Assembly (NCBI GenBank): GCA_042218065.1
Contig: JBDGRL010000033.1
Location: forward strand, 1-37,147
Reading direction: 5' to 3'
Origin: JBDGRJ01 sp042218065
GTDB taxonomy: Bacteria; Patescibacteriota; Patescibacteriia; Magasanikbacterales; UBA922
DNA: 37,147 bases
Below, piece after piece: positions 16,717 to 25,587 of this stretch; the stretch's first letter is position 1, and every line of letters begins with the position of its first letter. A program made the translations under genes and the position numbers. A model generated the notes under the pieces. It did not search any database and had not been told where the DNA came from. It saw only the letters and a program-made list of their open reading frames with translations.

Positions 16717-19026
16717 TTACTGATTTATATTCGTAGCTACAGGAGTGCCTGTTTTGTATTTTTGAATATTTTCTACCTTAACTATTCTGTCCTTGCGGTA
16801 TCCCAATTCAGAAAAGATTGACATATTTTTAATATAACGCCTAACTACCCGTCCATTTTGGTTTTCTAGTTTATACAATTTATCTGAGTTCACCTCTTTT
16901 ATTATTGTTCCTGTTGGGTATAAACTGTTTGACTCTATTGTTTCCCCTAATTGATACTTACTTAAAAAACCTTGAGATACATCTTGAATCCAACCCCACT
17001 TATATCCTAATTTAATAAAAACCTCTACACTCTTAATCCAGTATTTTTTACCTTTCAATATTAGATAAACTCGATTTTTTCGAGGTGTTTTGACAATTGT
17101 CCCGTTTTTCGGATCCCATTTCGAACCCCAAGGTAAAAAACCTGCCGAATCATCCTGTATCTGCTTAATTTTGTTCTTGTTAGTTATATTTACTTTATTC
17201 CAGGAATCAACATGAGTGAAATATACTTCTGATGATTGCACTGGCCTTTTTGTACATCTATCTGTCACTTTCCAAACAGATCTAGTCTCAGGGTATGAGT
17301 AAAACCTTTCAGTAGGAAGAGGACAAGTAGTTGTTTTTTCAATCCTATTCTTTTGTTTTTTTACCTTTTGTTTGTTGCCTTTATTTTGTTCTTTTTTTGG
17401 GATGTTAGTGTTATTCTTTTCAGATTCTTCTGTTTTATTCTCTTCATTTTGATGTTTGGTTTTTATTTGAACTTTGAATTTTAAAGGTACTACATCATCA
17501 ACTTCTTTGGAAAACTTATTACCTACCCCAGAATAACCGTCTCCATTACTAACAAACAGGATTGCATCAAAATAAAAATCTTGTTTGAAACTTTGACGTG
17601 GTATTGTAATTTGTTTTTTGCTCGAAGTTGTAAAATTTATCTGCTTCAAAGCTCGTTTCACACTAGAAGTACCAAAAGCAACATCATTACTACTGGTAGC
17701 AGTAGTGTAAAAGCCATATTCTAATGCGCTTCTCCTTTTTATGTCGGTATCTGCTTGTAAGATTATATTATTAGTTGAAGAATTTATCTCTATATTGTCC
17801 GGTGTTCGCTCAAACCCGGATACTTGATAGGAGTGACTATTAGTAGCAATAACTTCACCCTGATTATCCGTAGCTTTAGCTTTTAATTCTAATTTAGTTC
17901 CTTTTCTAAAAAGCACCTTAACTTGCTTGGACTCAGACCCTGTAATTAAAGCTATGTCTTCTCTATTATCATTATTTAATTCCTCAACAGTCAATGAGGG
18001 TGATACATCATTTAAGTCCAAAAATTTTTTCGTAAAATTAAGATTCTCTTCATTAATCAAAAAAGATAACTCACTTGGATTATCTTGGGAAAATAATAAA
18101 TCTTGATTGCTTGATTGATTGAAATCAATTGTAGAAAAATCGAGTGGGTTTGATTCTATTTTGGTCTTTACTTGTTTTTTACTAAATTTTAGATTACCCG
18201 TATTAACGAAAAAATAAGCACCATTCTCACCTCGTACACTTGCTACTATATCTTTTTGACCATTGTTATTTATATCTGCTACTTCAGTTTTTTTTGTTTC
18301 TGAATCGGTAGAGAATTGTCGGCTATTATCAAAATCTTTTCCTTGCTGCTTATTCTCTACTACTACTACATCTTTATATCTATCAGTAATAATTAACTCC
18401 GGATAACTATCTTGATTTAAGTCCGAGACCTCTATAGCAGTGGGTTCAGAAATATAATTATTTTTTTCTTTTAGCTTGTTTAAATTTCCGTTTTTATTTA
18501 AGTAAATAGTAATACTTTCCGCATCTCTGTTTACTACTACTACATCCTTGTCTCCATCCTGGTCGAGATCGCCTATTGCTAAATTGTGTCTTCTTTTTCC
18601 TATACCACTTCTCTTTTTGGTATTAAACTCACCATTCTTTTGATAAAAAATAGTTACAGAACCTCCATGAGCACTAACTATTATATCGGTATTTCCATCA
18701 TTATCCATATCAGCTAACTTAATATCCTGTGGGCGATTCATAGTGCCTAGTTCAGTCTTTTTAATAAATTTACCTTTATTATTAGTAAAAATAGAAATAG
18801 AATTATTATTCTCCTGCACGATTGCCAAATCAGATAACCCATCCTGATTAATATCTCCACTGACAATTCTAGTTGCGGGATAATTTAGATCTATTTTAGA
18901 ACTTTCAGTAGAGTAAAAATACTTTTTAGCATGTACTGTATTAAATAGAAAAGAAGACAAAATTAGAGAAACAAGAAGATAAAAGACTATAGAAATTTGA
19001 AAATCGTATTTTTTTACATGATTCAT
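16717..19026 (-). CDS. Secreted FG-GAP/VCBS beta-propeller protein with C-terminal wall-anchor-like repeats
   Basis: A 769-aa exported protein. A signal peptide ends near FNTVHA (residue ~33). About residues 45-370 hold seven FG-GAP-type repeats with calcium-loop cores: DINQDGLSDLAIV, DMDNDGNTDIIV, DLDQDGDKDVVVV, DLNQDSYPELII, DINNNGQKDIVA, DFNQSSNQDLLF and ELNNDNREDIAL. Seven copies fit one seven-bladed propeller, with the acidic residues eroding in the last two. A beta-rich middle domain and a Lys/Asn/Glu-rich linker (about 535-575) follow. The last ~190 residues contain repeats such as RVYLILKGKKYWIKSVEVFI and KLYKLENQNGRVVRRYIKNM, each followed by a LGY motif. These resemble the N-terminal repeats of the S-layer protein encoded next door. 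Likely cell-surface adhesion or glycan binding; FG-GAP proteins usually bind ligands or calcium. Confidence 0.85.
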   Translation of the reverse strand: MNHVKKYDFQISIVFYLLVSLILSSFLFNTVHAKKYFYSTESSKIDLNYPATRIVSGDINQDGLSDLAIVQENNNSISIFTNNKGKFIKKTELGTMNRPQDIKLADMDNDGNTDIIVSAHGGSVTIFYQKNGEFNTKKRSGIGKRRHNLAIGDLDQDGDKDVVVVNRDAESITIYLNKNGNLNKLKEKNNYISEPTAIEVSDLNQDSYPELIITDRYKDVVVVENKQQGKDFDNSRQFSTDSETKKTEVADINNNGQKDIVASVRGENGAYFFVNTGNLKFSKKQVKTKIESNPLDFSTIDFNQSSNQDLLFSQDNPSELSFLINEENLNFTKKFLDLNDVSPSLTVEELNNDNREDIALITGSESKQVKVLFRKGTKLELKAKATDNQGEVIATNSHSYQVSGFERTPDNIEINSSTNNIILQADTDIKRRSALEYGFYTTATSSNDVAFGTSSVKRALKQINFTTSSKKQITIPRQSFKQDFYFDAILFVSNGDGYSGVGNKFSKEVDDVVPLKFKVQIKTKHQNEENKTEESEKNNTNIPKKEQNKGNKQKVKKQKNRIEKTTTCPLPTERFYSYPETRSVWKVTDRCTKRPVQSSEVYFTHVDSWNKVNITNKNKIKQIQDDSAGFLPWGSKWDPKNGTIVKTPRKNRVYLILKGKKYWIKSVEVFIKLGYKWGWIQDVSQGFLSKYQLGETIESNSLYPTGTIIKEVNSDKLYKLENQNGRVVRRYIKNMSIFSELGYRKDRIVKVENIQKYKTGTPVATNINQ

Positions 19027-19062
19027 GATTACAATGTTAAATTTATTTTACCAGCTATTAAC

Positions 19063-19068
19063 ATTATA
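19063..19068 (-). promoter_or_regulatory. Probable -10 element for the FG-GAP gene
   Basis: TATAAT on the minus strand (complement of 19063-19068), 36 nt upstream of the ATG at 19026 and just after the S-layer terminator. Only a poor -35 (TTTTCC) lies 17 nt upstream. Confidence 0.4.
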
Positions 19069-19081
19069 TACCACTTTAAAC

Positions 19082-19113
19082 AAAAGGAAAACCCAGCCCG
19101 ATATGGGCTGGGT
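19082..19113 (-). terminator. Rho-independent terminator of the S-layer-like gene
   Basis: On the minus strand, ACCCAGCCC (complement of 19105-19113) and GGGCTGGGT (complement of 19091-19099) form a 9-bp stem with loop ATATC, followed by TTTCCTTTT (complement of 19082-19090). It lies about 50 nt after the S-layer stop codon. Confidence 0.9.
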
Positions 19114-19165
19114 GTATGCAGGTGTAGTTTTATGCTACATCTGCTTGAAACCTAGATCTGCTAGT

Positions 19166-22100
19166 TTAGTAGCTTGATCTAGTTAGCGCATTGGTATCAA
19201 GACCTTCTACCTCATGTCCGTTGAACCAGTGAGGGTCATTTACATCTTCGTCTATACCTGAGTTATCACTCCAGATGAATGTTTCTTGAGCAGAGTTCAC
19301 GTTACCGTAAGTATCTCCACCAGTAGTGAAGCTATTCTCCTGATCTGAAACTCTTACAGAAAGTGAATCATTATTAGCGAATCCAGTCAGGTCAGCTTCT
19401 ACTGTGTAGGTCTTGGTTGAACCAGCAGAAACAGTCTCTTTTTCGCTGTTCTTCTTAAGATCAATTTGCAGCTGGCCGGTAGATGTGGAGAAGTCAGCAT
19501 TCTGAATTTCTTGTCCACCTTGATAAATCTTCATACTGGTAGTAGCACCAAGACAGTCTGCTACATCACTAGTATTACAGTCACCTGTAATATCTAAGGT
19601 GATTTCACCCCAAGTGACATCGTAGTTGGGGTGAGCAGTTACTTTGAACTGGAAGATGTCTTTAGTACCGTCGGATAGGACAGTACTTGGTAGTGAACCT
19701 GTCTTGATAGTAGGTACAGTTCTGTGTAGTACCTGAGTTTTAGCTAGAGCGTCATCTAGCGTGGTACTATTGGCATGATCACCTACTCGAATGTCATTTC
19801 GTATGGCACTGTCAGTTAAGTCAGTTCCAGGTCCTTGAGTGGAACCTTCTACACCGTATAGAGAGATATTAAACTCTTTACCGGTTTGACCAGTTTTGGT
19901 GATCTGGTTAAGTTTAGCCTTAACCTTTACCTTCTCTGTACCGTCTTTTGGAATATTAACCTCATCTTCACTACTCATAACGAACTTAGCTTTTCCACCA
20001 CTAGGTGTATCTGTATCTAATACATTTCCTTCTGAATCTACCAACATATACTTACTAATCCTTCCGTCGTTGCTACTTACTAGAGGAGAAGATCCGGCAG
20101 GAGTACTAGTAGTGTTTCCGATGTATACACGATCCAAGTCTATTGCTCCGTCAGTAGCGGTGAATTTGTAGACACCCATAGTAACGGAGTTTCCATTTGC
20201 AGCGTGCAGACCCTGATTTGGAGAATCGCCATCGATCTGTACTCCTAGAGTGGCATTGTTAGTGAACTGTAGTCGCGCTGAAGTAGCGTTTGTCCAGCCA
20301 GTCAAGGAGTTTTGTTGTTCGTTTACTATCGAAGAATCAGACTGATCTAGAGTTGTAGTTACATTCCGGTTGCTACCAATACCAGTGTTAGTATCTACTA
20401 GCAGACTTACCTCTACATCTTCATTTTCCTTAACGACGTAGTCAAGGTTATTAAAGGTAACTGTACCGTCAGCACCGTCAGTGTCTCCATCAGCGTCACT
20501 TCCATCACTCATATTATTGGTATCACCAACTTGCTTACCATCAAACATTAGACGTAGGTTGGTGTATTGATTCTTCTCGTTGTTAGCTACTACTTCTTCA
20601 AAGTCGTAGTTTAGAGAATCAATCTCAATGTCAGATCCGTCTCCGGCAGAGATTAGTGTCTGCATTAGCTTGATGTCATCTGATCCAGTAATGAAGGTTT
20701 CTGGAGAAGAATAACCGTCATTTCTAGTTACAGACAAGCTACCCTTCACAATACTTACATCATTACCGGTTACACTCCCAGATGGAGATCCGACGTTGTC
20801 TCCATTACTTACGTACTCTGGGCTAGTCCATGCTTGATTATCGAAGGTGAACTTGTATGTGTTTTCGTTAGCAGCTGAGTCGGTGTCAAGTTCAAGAGTT
20901 AGTTTATCATCATCTTCTACTTCAAATGTAGTAGAGAAATTGTAGAAGAACTCAGACTCTGTATCGGAGTCACTTTTACCAGTATCATCTGCATCTATAG
21001 CATAGTCCCCAGATGAGCCTTCATCAGCATCTCTGCTTACTGAAGTCTTGGAGGTCAACTCTTTACCGTTCAAGAGTAGAGTTGCTTCTTCGATATCATT
21101 CTCAATTTGATTCTTAGCATCAGCAGTAGATGTATTTGTGATGCTGGAGCTAGGATCGAATGATACCTTTAGACCATCTACTTGTACCGGCTGACCCAAG
21201 TCTAGCTTGGAGACTAGAGCTGGTACATCATTAGTGTCTTGAGAGTAGCTTTCGTTGCCTGGGTTGTCGTCGTGTTGTGACACTGTGAACTGACCCAAAT
21301 CTACAGTGTATTGATACATTTCTCCATTGTTGGAGGATCCGTCCAAGTTATTAGTCACATTGGATCCGACTCCGAGCTCGTCTTCTTCTACGTATAGGTC
21401 TCGGTTGTCATCCAATTGGAAAGTAAAGTCATCATTGGATTCACCATCCAAGATGTCAGCCTTGATATCAAATCTTCTAGTCTCCCCATCTTCTATCTTG
21501 GAATCTTTCTTACCCATATCAAAGGTGATATAATCACCCGATCTTTCTACTTCCGCATCAAGTGAACTGCCTTGTTCATATAGTTTGATGTTTTTGACAT
21601 CATCAAGGCTAGCTGATCCGTTTTGCTTGAAGCGTAGGTATCGGATGTGTCCAGGATTGTCATTTGGAGAAGAATAATCTAGCTCAAACTCACCGATAGT
21701 TTCTTGATCTGTCCCTACGTTATACTCACTACCACTACCTTTTTCGTTAATTTTGATAGTTGCTAGTGAAAAGCTGGAGTAATCCATCTTGTTTCCTTTG
21801 ATCGGGAAATTTCCACTGATGTCAACTTCTCCACCATCGGTCTCTACCATATCAGCAGATTTGATCATAAATCCGTCTTGCTGACCTGTATCTGCATCAT
21901 CAGCTAAAGTGACAGCAAGTGTGATTTCTTTAGTAGAGTTTGCACCGATAGTGTATTCAGGATTTAGGGTTACTGTTCCATCGCTGTTTACACTCTGTGT
22001 ACCGCTAATTGGTACACCATCTGCTTCTAGCCAAACATTAGCAAAGTTTGTATCATCACCTAGTCCGAATCTTTTGAAGGTGATTCTATCAAGCTTTACA

Positions 22101-23068
22101 TTACTATCCCCAGCTTGAGCGTTGAATTTCAAGAATTCAACGTGGGAAGCACCTTGCGGTTGAGTTTGGCTTTGTGGAGTATTTGCAGATAGGCTTATGT
22201 TAAGCTCTCCTTTAGCTGCCTGCTCCTCTCCTGTTTTTTCACCGGTTTTTTCGCCGGTCTTCTCTCCTGTTTTTTCACCGGTTTTTTCGCCGGTCTTCTC
22301 TCCTGTTTTTTCACCGGTTTTCTCACCTTCCATACTGGCTGCCTGTAGTGGGTCAGCTGTGATGGAAGCTGCGGTTACTGTACCGCCCATGGATACGGAG
22401 TTGAATACAGAGTCGGATACGGTCTCTACATCTTTCATGACGAAGCTAGGAAGCTGTCCTTGAACTTCGTGTAGCTTACCGTCCATGACCTGATAGATCT
22501 TGTCCGTATCGGACTGAGTGACTAGCATTCCGTCATGAGGCTTCTTCTCTGTGATAGCGTCGCCTCTGTTAGTAAAGTCAGGGAAGTAAGCATCTGCAAC
22601 GTCTACTACTTGACTCTTCCAGTCAGCTCCGTAAAGTGCTTTTGCTACTTGAGGATTGTCTAGCTTCCTCAAAGTGTTGTTAGGACCGACTGCGAAGACG
22701 TCATTTGTGACCGGTGTAGTTACCAGAGCGGAGCCTGGACGATATACTACTCCGGTAGGTAGAGAACTTGCTGGTGGAAAGACGGTAGAACAAGACTTCG
22801 GAACCTTGTTCACTCCACTGAAGCCCTCCATCCAACTGTGAAATACTTCACTAGTTGGGAAGTATAGTCGCTCAAGATCGTCGTTTAGAATATATACAGC
22901 AGAGCTGTCACCAAACCGTACCAAGTCACCGGACTCTAGTGATGGACACTGAGCGGACTTTGCTACAGTTGGAGAAAGCACAGCTGCAGCCAAAAGGCTG
23001 GCTACTGCTGTAATGCCAACGACAGACCAAGCGACAGTTCGTTTTGAAAAGTCTAATAAGTCTGTCAT
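19166..23068 (-). CDS. S-layer-like giant surface protein
   Basis: A 1300-aa secreted protein, the largest in the window. Signal peptide: hydrophobic residues about 12-32 with cleavage expected after AKSA (39). Residues 45-215 hold three or more short repeats of the type AVYILNDDLERLYFPTSEVF, NDVFAVGPNNTLRKL and DKIYQVMDGKLHEV. These match the C-terminal repeats of the neighbouring FG-GAP protein and are a likely wall-binding module. Eight GEKT repeats (249-280) form a flexible linker. The rest (about 285-1290) is a series of acidic, Ser/Thr/Asp-rich beta-sandwich-like units (VEFLKFNAQAGDSNVKLDRI, IRYLRFKQNGSASLDDVKNI), as in S-layer proteins of Parcubacteria-like genomes. Few Cys, strong acidity and Thr/Ser content fit an extracellular, perhaps glycosylated and calcium- or salt-adapted lattice. 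Strong promoter, structured leader and good terminator indicate a highly expressed single-gene transcript. Confidence 0.85.
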   Translation of the reverse strand: MTDLLDFSKRTVAWSVVGITAVASLLAAAVLSPTVAKSAQCPSLESGDLVRFGDSSAVYILNDDLERLYFPTSEVFHSWMEGFSGVNKVPKSCSTVFPPASSLPTGVVYRPGSALVTTPVTNDVFAVGPNNTLRKLDNPQVAKALYGADWKSQVVDVADAYFPDFTNRGDAITEKKPHDGMLVTQSDTDKIYQVMDGKLHEVQGQLPSFVMKDVETVSDSVFNSVSMGGTVTAASITADPLQAASMEGEKTGEKTGEKTGEKTGEKTGEKTGEKTGEKTGEEQAAKGELNISLSANTPQSQTQPQGASHVEFLKFNAQAGDSNVKLDRITFKRFGLGDDTNFANVWLEADGVPISGTQSVNSDGTVTLNPEYTIGANSTKEITLAVTLADDADTGQQDGFMIKSADMVETDGGEVDISGNFPIKGNKMDYSSFSLATIKINEKGSGSEYNVGTDQETIGEFELDYSSPNDNPGHIRYLRFKQNGSASLDDVKNIKLYEQGSSLDAEVERSGDYITFDMGKKDSKIEDGETRRFDIKADILDGESNDDFTFQLDDNRDLYVEEDELGVGSNVTNNLDGSSNNGEMYQYTVDLGQFTVSQHDDNPGNESYSQDTNDVPALVSKLDLGQPVQVDGLKVSFDPSSSITNTSTADAKNQIENDIEEATLLLNGKELTSKTSVSRDADEGSSGDYAIDADDTGKSDSDTESEFFYNFSTTFEVEDDDKLTLELDTDSAANENTYKFTFDNQAWTSPEYVSNGDNVGSPSGSVTGNDVSIVKGSLSVTRNDGYSSPETFITGSDDIKLMQTLISAGDGSDIEIDSLNYDFEEVVANNEKNQYTNLRLMFDGKQVGDTNNMSDGSDADGDTDGADGTVTFNNLDYVVKENEDVEVSLLVDTNTGIGSNRNVTTTLDQSDSSIVNEQQNSLTGWTNATSARLQFTNNATLGVQIDGDSPNQGLHAANGNSVTMGVYKFTATDGAIDLDRVYIGNTTSTPAGSSPLVSSNDGRISKYMLVDSEGNVLDTDTPSGGKAKFVMSSEDEVNIPKDGTEKVKVKAKLNQITKTGQTGKEFNISLYGVEGSTQGPGTDLTDSAIRNDIRVGDHANSTTLDDALAKTQVLHRTVPTIKTGSLPSTVLSDGTKDIFQFKVTAHPNYDVTWGEITLDITGDCNTSDVADCLGATTSMKIYQGGQEIQNADFSTSTGQLQIDLKKNSEKETVSAGSTKTYTVEADLTGFANNDSLSVRVSDQENSFTTGGDTYGNVNSAQETFIWSDNSGIDEDVNDPHWFNGHEVEGLDTNALTRSSY
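22230..22325 (-). repeat. In-frame 12-bp minisatellite (GEKT x8) with 36-bp higher-order period
   Basis: Eight tandem 12-bp units encode GEKT. They come in three sequence variants (CCTGTTTTTTCA, CCGGTTTTTTCG, CCGGTCTTCTCT on the plus strand) arranged as a 36-bp block repeated twice and then begun a third time. The array lies inside the S-layer-like gene between the anchor repeats and the main body; a change of unit number keeps the frame. Confidence 0.9.
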
Positions 23069-23290
23069 AATCGTTTAATTAAGAATTAAGCTGAATTGGC
23101 CGTGTCGCCAAAACAACTTGGTGAATAAAGCATATATTTTTGTGCAACGATCCTGCCGGACCCCGACCTTTCAGTTGCACATGCACCCCGAACGGGGAAT
23201 TCTTCTGGAATGAATGCATACCCAAAGGTATGCACGCTAATCTCGCCGATAAGCGAGACTAGCTTACACACCTTCTCAACCTTATCTCGG
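23069..23290 (-). ncRNA. Structured 5' leader of the S-layer-like mRNA
   Basis: From the predicted start near 23290 to the ATG at 23068 there are about 220 untranslated nt. In mRNA order they form: hairpin TCTCGC/GCGAGA (23241-23258), perfect 7-bp hairpin GCATACC/GGTATGC (23216-23233), short CCCC/GGGG hairpin (23186-23197), and an 8-bp stem TGTGCAAC/GTTGCACA (23141-23148 with 23174-23181) closing a 25-nt GC-rich loop. The leader is far more GC-rich than other spacers here. Long structured leaders stabilise several known S-layer mRNAs; a riboswitch-like or protein-binding role is also possible. No known riboswitch class was recognised and no Shine-Dalgarno precedes the ATG. Confidence 0.6.
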
Positions 23291-23296
23291 CTGTAC

Positions 23297-23325
23297 ATTA
23301 TACAATTGCTAAAAATTGCTGTAAA
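23297..23325 (-). promoter_or_regulatory. Strong sigma-70-type promoter of the S-layer-like gene
   Basis: On the minus strand, TTTACA (complement of 23320-23325) and a perfect TATAAT (complement of 23297-23302) are separated by 17 nt. The -35 begins only a few nt after the stop of the DUF5667-type gene, so the S-layer gene is transcribed independently. Confidence 0.75.
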
Positions 23326-23330
23326 GTTCA

Positions 23331-24938
23331 TTAGTTATTTTTATTACTTGATTTTTCTTCGTTTTTTTCGCTTTCACTAGCATTTTTCTTGTCTTGATTA
23401 TCTGCTTGCTTATTTTTTTCTTGCCCGTCTTTTTCTTTTGTTTCTTCTGTATCTTTATTCTTTTTATTATCTTCTTTTTTGCTTTTTTCTTCTTGTTTCT
23501 TAGAGCTGGTTGTACTGTTTTTTTCACTGCTGGTAGCATCCTCTTCTCTGCTGTCATTATCATTATATTGAACAGTAGTAGTGATGGTGCCCTTCTCCCC
23601 GTTATTAAGCTCTACGAATACTTCTCCTTTCTTTTTTTCTTTTTTGTCAACTATAGACTTTTGAACCATATCCAGCATCTCCTTGTTGTTTTGAGAGCTT
23701 ATATTTTGTGCTTTTTGGATTGCTTTAAGAAGTTTACCTTTCTTAGCCAGCTTTTTAGCTATATTGATACTTTTATCACTGCTCGTAGTGCTCATTACAG
23801 ATGTACTTGCAGTTTTACTACTGCTTGTAGTAGCTATTTTTTTCGTGCTGGTATCTGTCTTTTGTTTGCTTTCTTCTTGATCTTGGTTATTTGTTTTGGT
23901 CTCTTCCTCTTCATTTGTTTTTGTCTTTTTAGATTCTGAGCTGGATTTTATTTCCGAAGAATCTTTTTCTTTTTTATCACTTTTTTCTTTGTCTTCCTTA
24001 CTGTGAACCTCTCTTTTTAGTCCAGAATCAAACTCGCCTCCGTTCTTCTCTTCTATTTTATCTACTACCCCTTCAGCAATTTGTTTTACTGCATCACTAT
24101 CCAAAGATTCTGCTACTACATCCGACTCTACGCTGTCTTTGCTTAAAGCGGATATAGTCTCGACTACCAAGGCTTTTGTTTCTTCTTTGCTTAAGTCTAC
24201 TTTGCCTTGAAGCTGGCTTCTCACCATGTACTCTAAGATATTCAAGCTACCAGAGGCAATCTCACCCTGAACAACTATAATATCGTTCACCAGACTTGGT
24301 GAACCGTTAGAAACATCTACTAACACTCTGCTTAGAGTATTTTGTATGACTTTATTGTTACTAAGAACCTTTTGAGTAGATTCAGCAGTGCTGTTATTGC
24401 CTGATTCTCCAGCTTGTTTTAAAGAGTTTTGAGCTTTATTTAGTGATTTATTCATCTTCTCTATTGCTTTCTTGGCTTTTTTCGGGTCATCTTCATTTTT
24501 AATAATTTTCTTTACCTCTTCTGCTCTTCTTGCCGCAAATTCACTGTGAAGCCTCGCCTCCTCTGCCTCACTACCAACTACCTCTGTAACAGTCAACTGA
24601 GCTTGCTCAGCTGCAAGCTTTACATTATATAATGTGTCTCCTGGGACCGAGGAGTAAGAAGCTTGTACAGTTACACTCCAACCGCCTACAGCAGCAAACA
24701 CAATAAAGAATACAAAAGCTGTCATCTGACCAGCTGCCACTACTCTTTGAGGTAGTACTACATCACACAGACTGACGAGCTTTTCTAGTATCGTTGCATT
24801 TTGCTCTTCTTTTTCTGTTTCTGATTCTATCTCAGACAAAAGTGCTTGTTTATTTTCCTCTTTCCAATCTTGATCAGGCTTCAGCTCGTCGCTCTGCTTT
24901 AAGTTATTTAATTTTTCTTTTATATCGTTGTAAAACAT
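23331..24938 (-). CDS. DUF5667-type membrane protein, putative partner of the ECF sigma factor
   Basis: A 535-aa single-pass protein. About 65 cytoplasmic residues precede one membrane helix (about 67-92, with AGQMTAFVFFIVFAAVGGW). Directly after it is the DUF5667 signature: SVPGDTLYNVKLAAEQAQL and ARLHSEFAARRAEEVKKII, a helical domain of ~150 residues outside the membrane. From about residue 300 the chain is almost entirely Lys/Glu/Ser/Thr/Asn, broken by a short helical piece (KKGKLLKAIQKAQNISSQNN). DUF5667 has no settled function; it recurs after ECF sigma genes in Patescibacteria, and the topology is that of an anti-sigma factor. It starts 83 nt downstream of the sigma gene. The charged tail could span or bind the wall polymer. 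Confidence 0.75.
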   Translation of the reverse strand: MFYNDIKEKLNNLKQSDELKPDQDWKEENKQALLSEIESETEKEEQNATILEKLVSLCDVVLPQRVVAAGQMTAFVFFIVFAAVGGWSVTVQASYSSVPGDTLYNVKLAAEQAQLTVTEVVGSEAEEARLHSEFAARRAEEVKKIIKNEDDPKKAKKAIEKMNKSLNKAQNSLKQAGESGNNSTAESTQKVLSNNKVIQNTLSRVLVDVSNGSPSLVNDIIVVQGEIASGSLNILEYMVRSQLQGKVDLSKEETKALVVETISALSKDSVESDVVAESLDSDAVKQIAEGVVDKIEEKNGGEFDSGLKREVHSKEDKEKSDKKEKDSSEIKSSSESKKTKTNEEEETKTNNQDQEESKQKTDTSTKKIATTSSSKTASTSVMSTTSSDKSINIAKKLAKKGKLLKAIQKAQNISSQNNKEMLDMVQKSIVDKKEKKKGEVFVELNNGEKGTITTTVQYNDNDSREEDATSSEKNSTTSSKKQEEKSKKEDNKKNKDTEETKEKDGQEKNKQADNQDKKNASESEKNEEKSSNKNN

Positions 24939-25021
24939 AATAATTTACTTGTGGCTGTGATTATTTGCCTTACTATTAATGTATTACTATCGACAAATAA
25001 TCTATTACAACCACAAATAAA

Positions 25022-25582
25022 TTACTCAGACTCTTGCTCATCCAGCAGCTCCCTTATTTTTTTAACTGCCCGATGTAGAGTGACACGTACTGAGCTTCTA
25101 CTTTTGTCCATGACCTCTGCCGTCTCCTTTGTGGATAATTCTTGTAGATATCTTAGGACTATTACTTCTTGATAATTATCCTTGAGTTTTTTCAGGGTTT
25201 TCAGCAGTTCTTCATGTTCTATCTTCTGCTTTGTTTCCTGTTCTACATCCTCATCTGATGGTTTTACTGATAGAATGTCATCAATCGGATGTTGCTCCTG
25301 ATCTACATTGCTTCTATAGAAGTCTATCACCTTTGTCCTTGCTGTCTTATAGATCAAGGCTCTAAAATTATTAACCTCTTTCTTATCTGGATCTGTGACA
25401 TATTTCCAGGTCTTCAAAAAGACCTCATTGGTAAGATCCTGAGCATCTTGCTCATTTCCTACCTTATAGTAGATGAACCTATAGATATCATCGATGTAAT
25501 GATCGTAAAGCTTGCCAAAAGCTTCTGAGTCTTTCTCTGATCTAATTTTGTAGAGTAATTTTTTTTCTTCTAGCTGACTCAT
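25022..25582 (-). CDS. ECF (sigma-70 family, group 4) sigma factor
   Basis: A 186-aa protein with the two ECF domains. Sigma-2, about residues 20-90, includes DIYRFIYYKVGNEQDAQDLT and EVFLKTWKYV for -10 recognition and core binding. Sigma-4, about 130-180, has VIVLRYLQELSTKETAEVMD and the helix-turn-helix KSRSSVRVTLHRAVKKIREL. Length is typical for ECF factors, and no sigma-1.1 or sigma-3 is present. The next gene downstream encodes a single-pass protein with anti-sigma-like topology, the usual ECF arrangement. An ECF-type promoter ends 5 nt before the ATG, suggesting autoregulation. The regulon may include surface genes, but the S-layer gene itself has a sigma-70-type promoter. Confidence 0.9.
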   Translation of the reverse strand: MSQLEEKKLLYKIRSEKDSEAFGKLYDHYIDDIYRFIYYKVGNEQDAQDLTNEVFLKTWKYVTDPDKKEVNNFRALIYKTARTKVIDFYRSNVDQEQHPIDDILSVKPSDEDVEQETKQKIEHEELLKTLKKLKDNYQEVIVLRYLQELSTKETAEVMDKSRSSVRVTLHRAVKKIRELLDEQESE

Positions 25583-25587
25583 ACTTG

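Noticed and set aside
22230..22325. CRISPR-like or other array
   Set aside because: The units are contiguous 12-mers in frame within a gene, with no spacers.
23086..23331. An 81-codon minus-strand ORF in the S-layer leader
   Set aside because: It lies entirely over the promoter and hairpin leader, has no family features and its composition is that of structured RNA.
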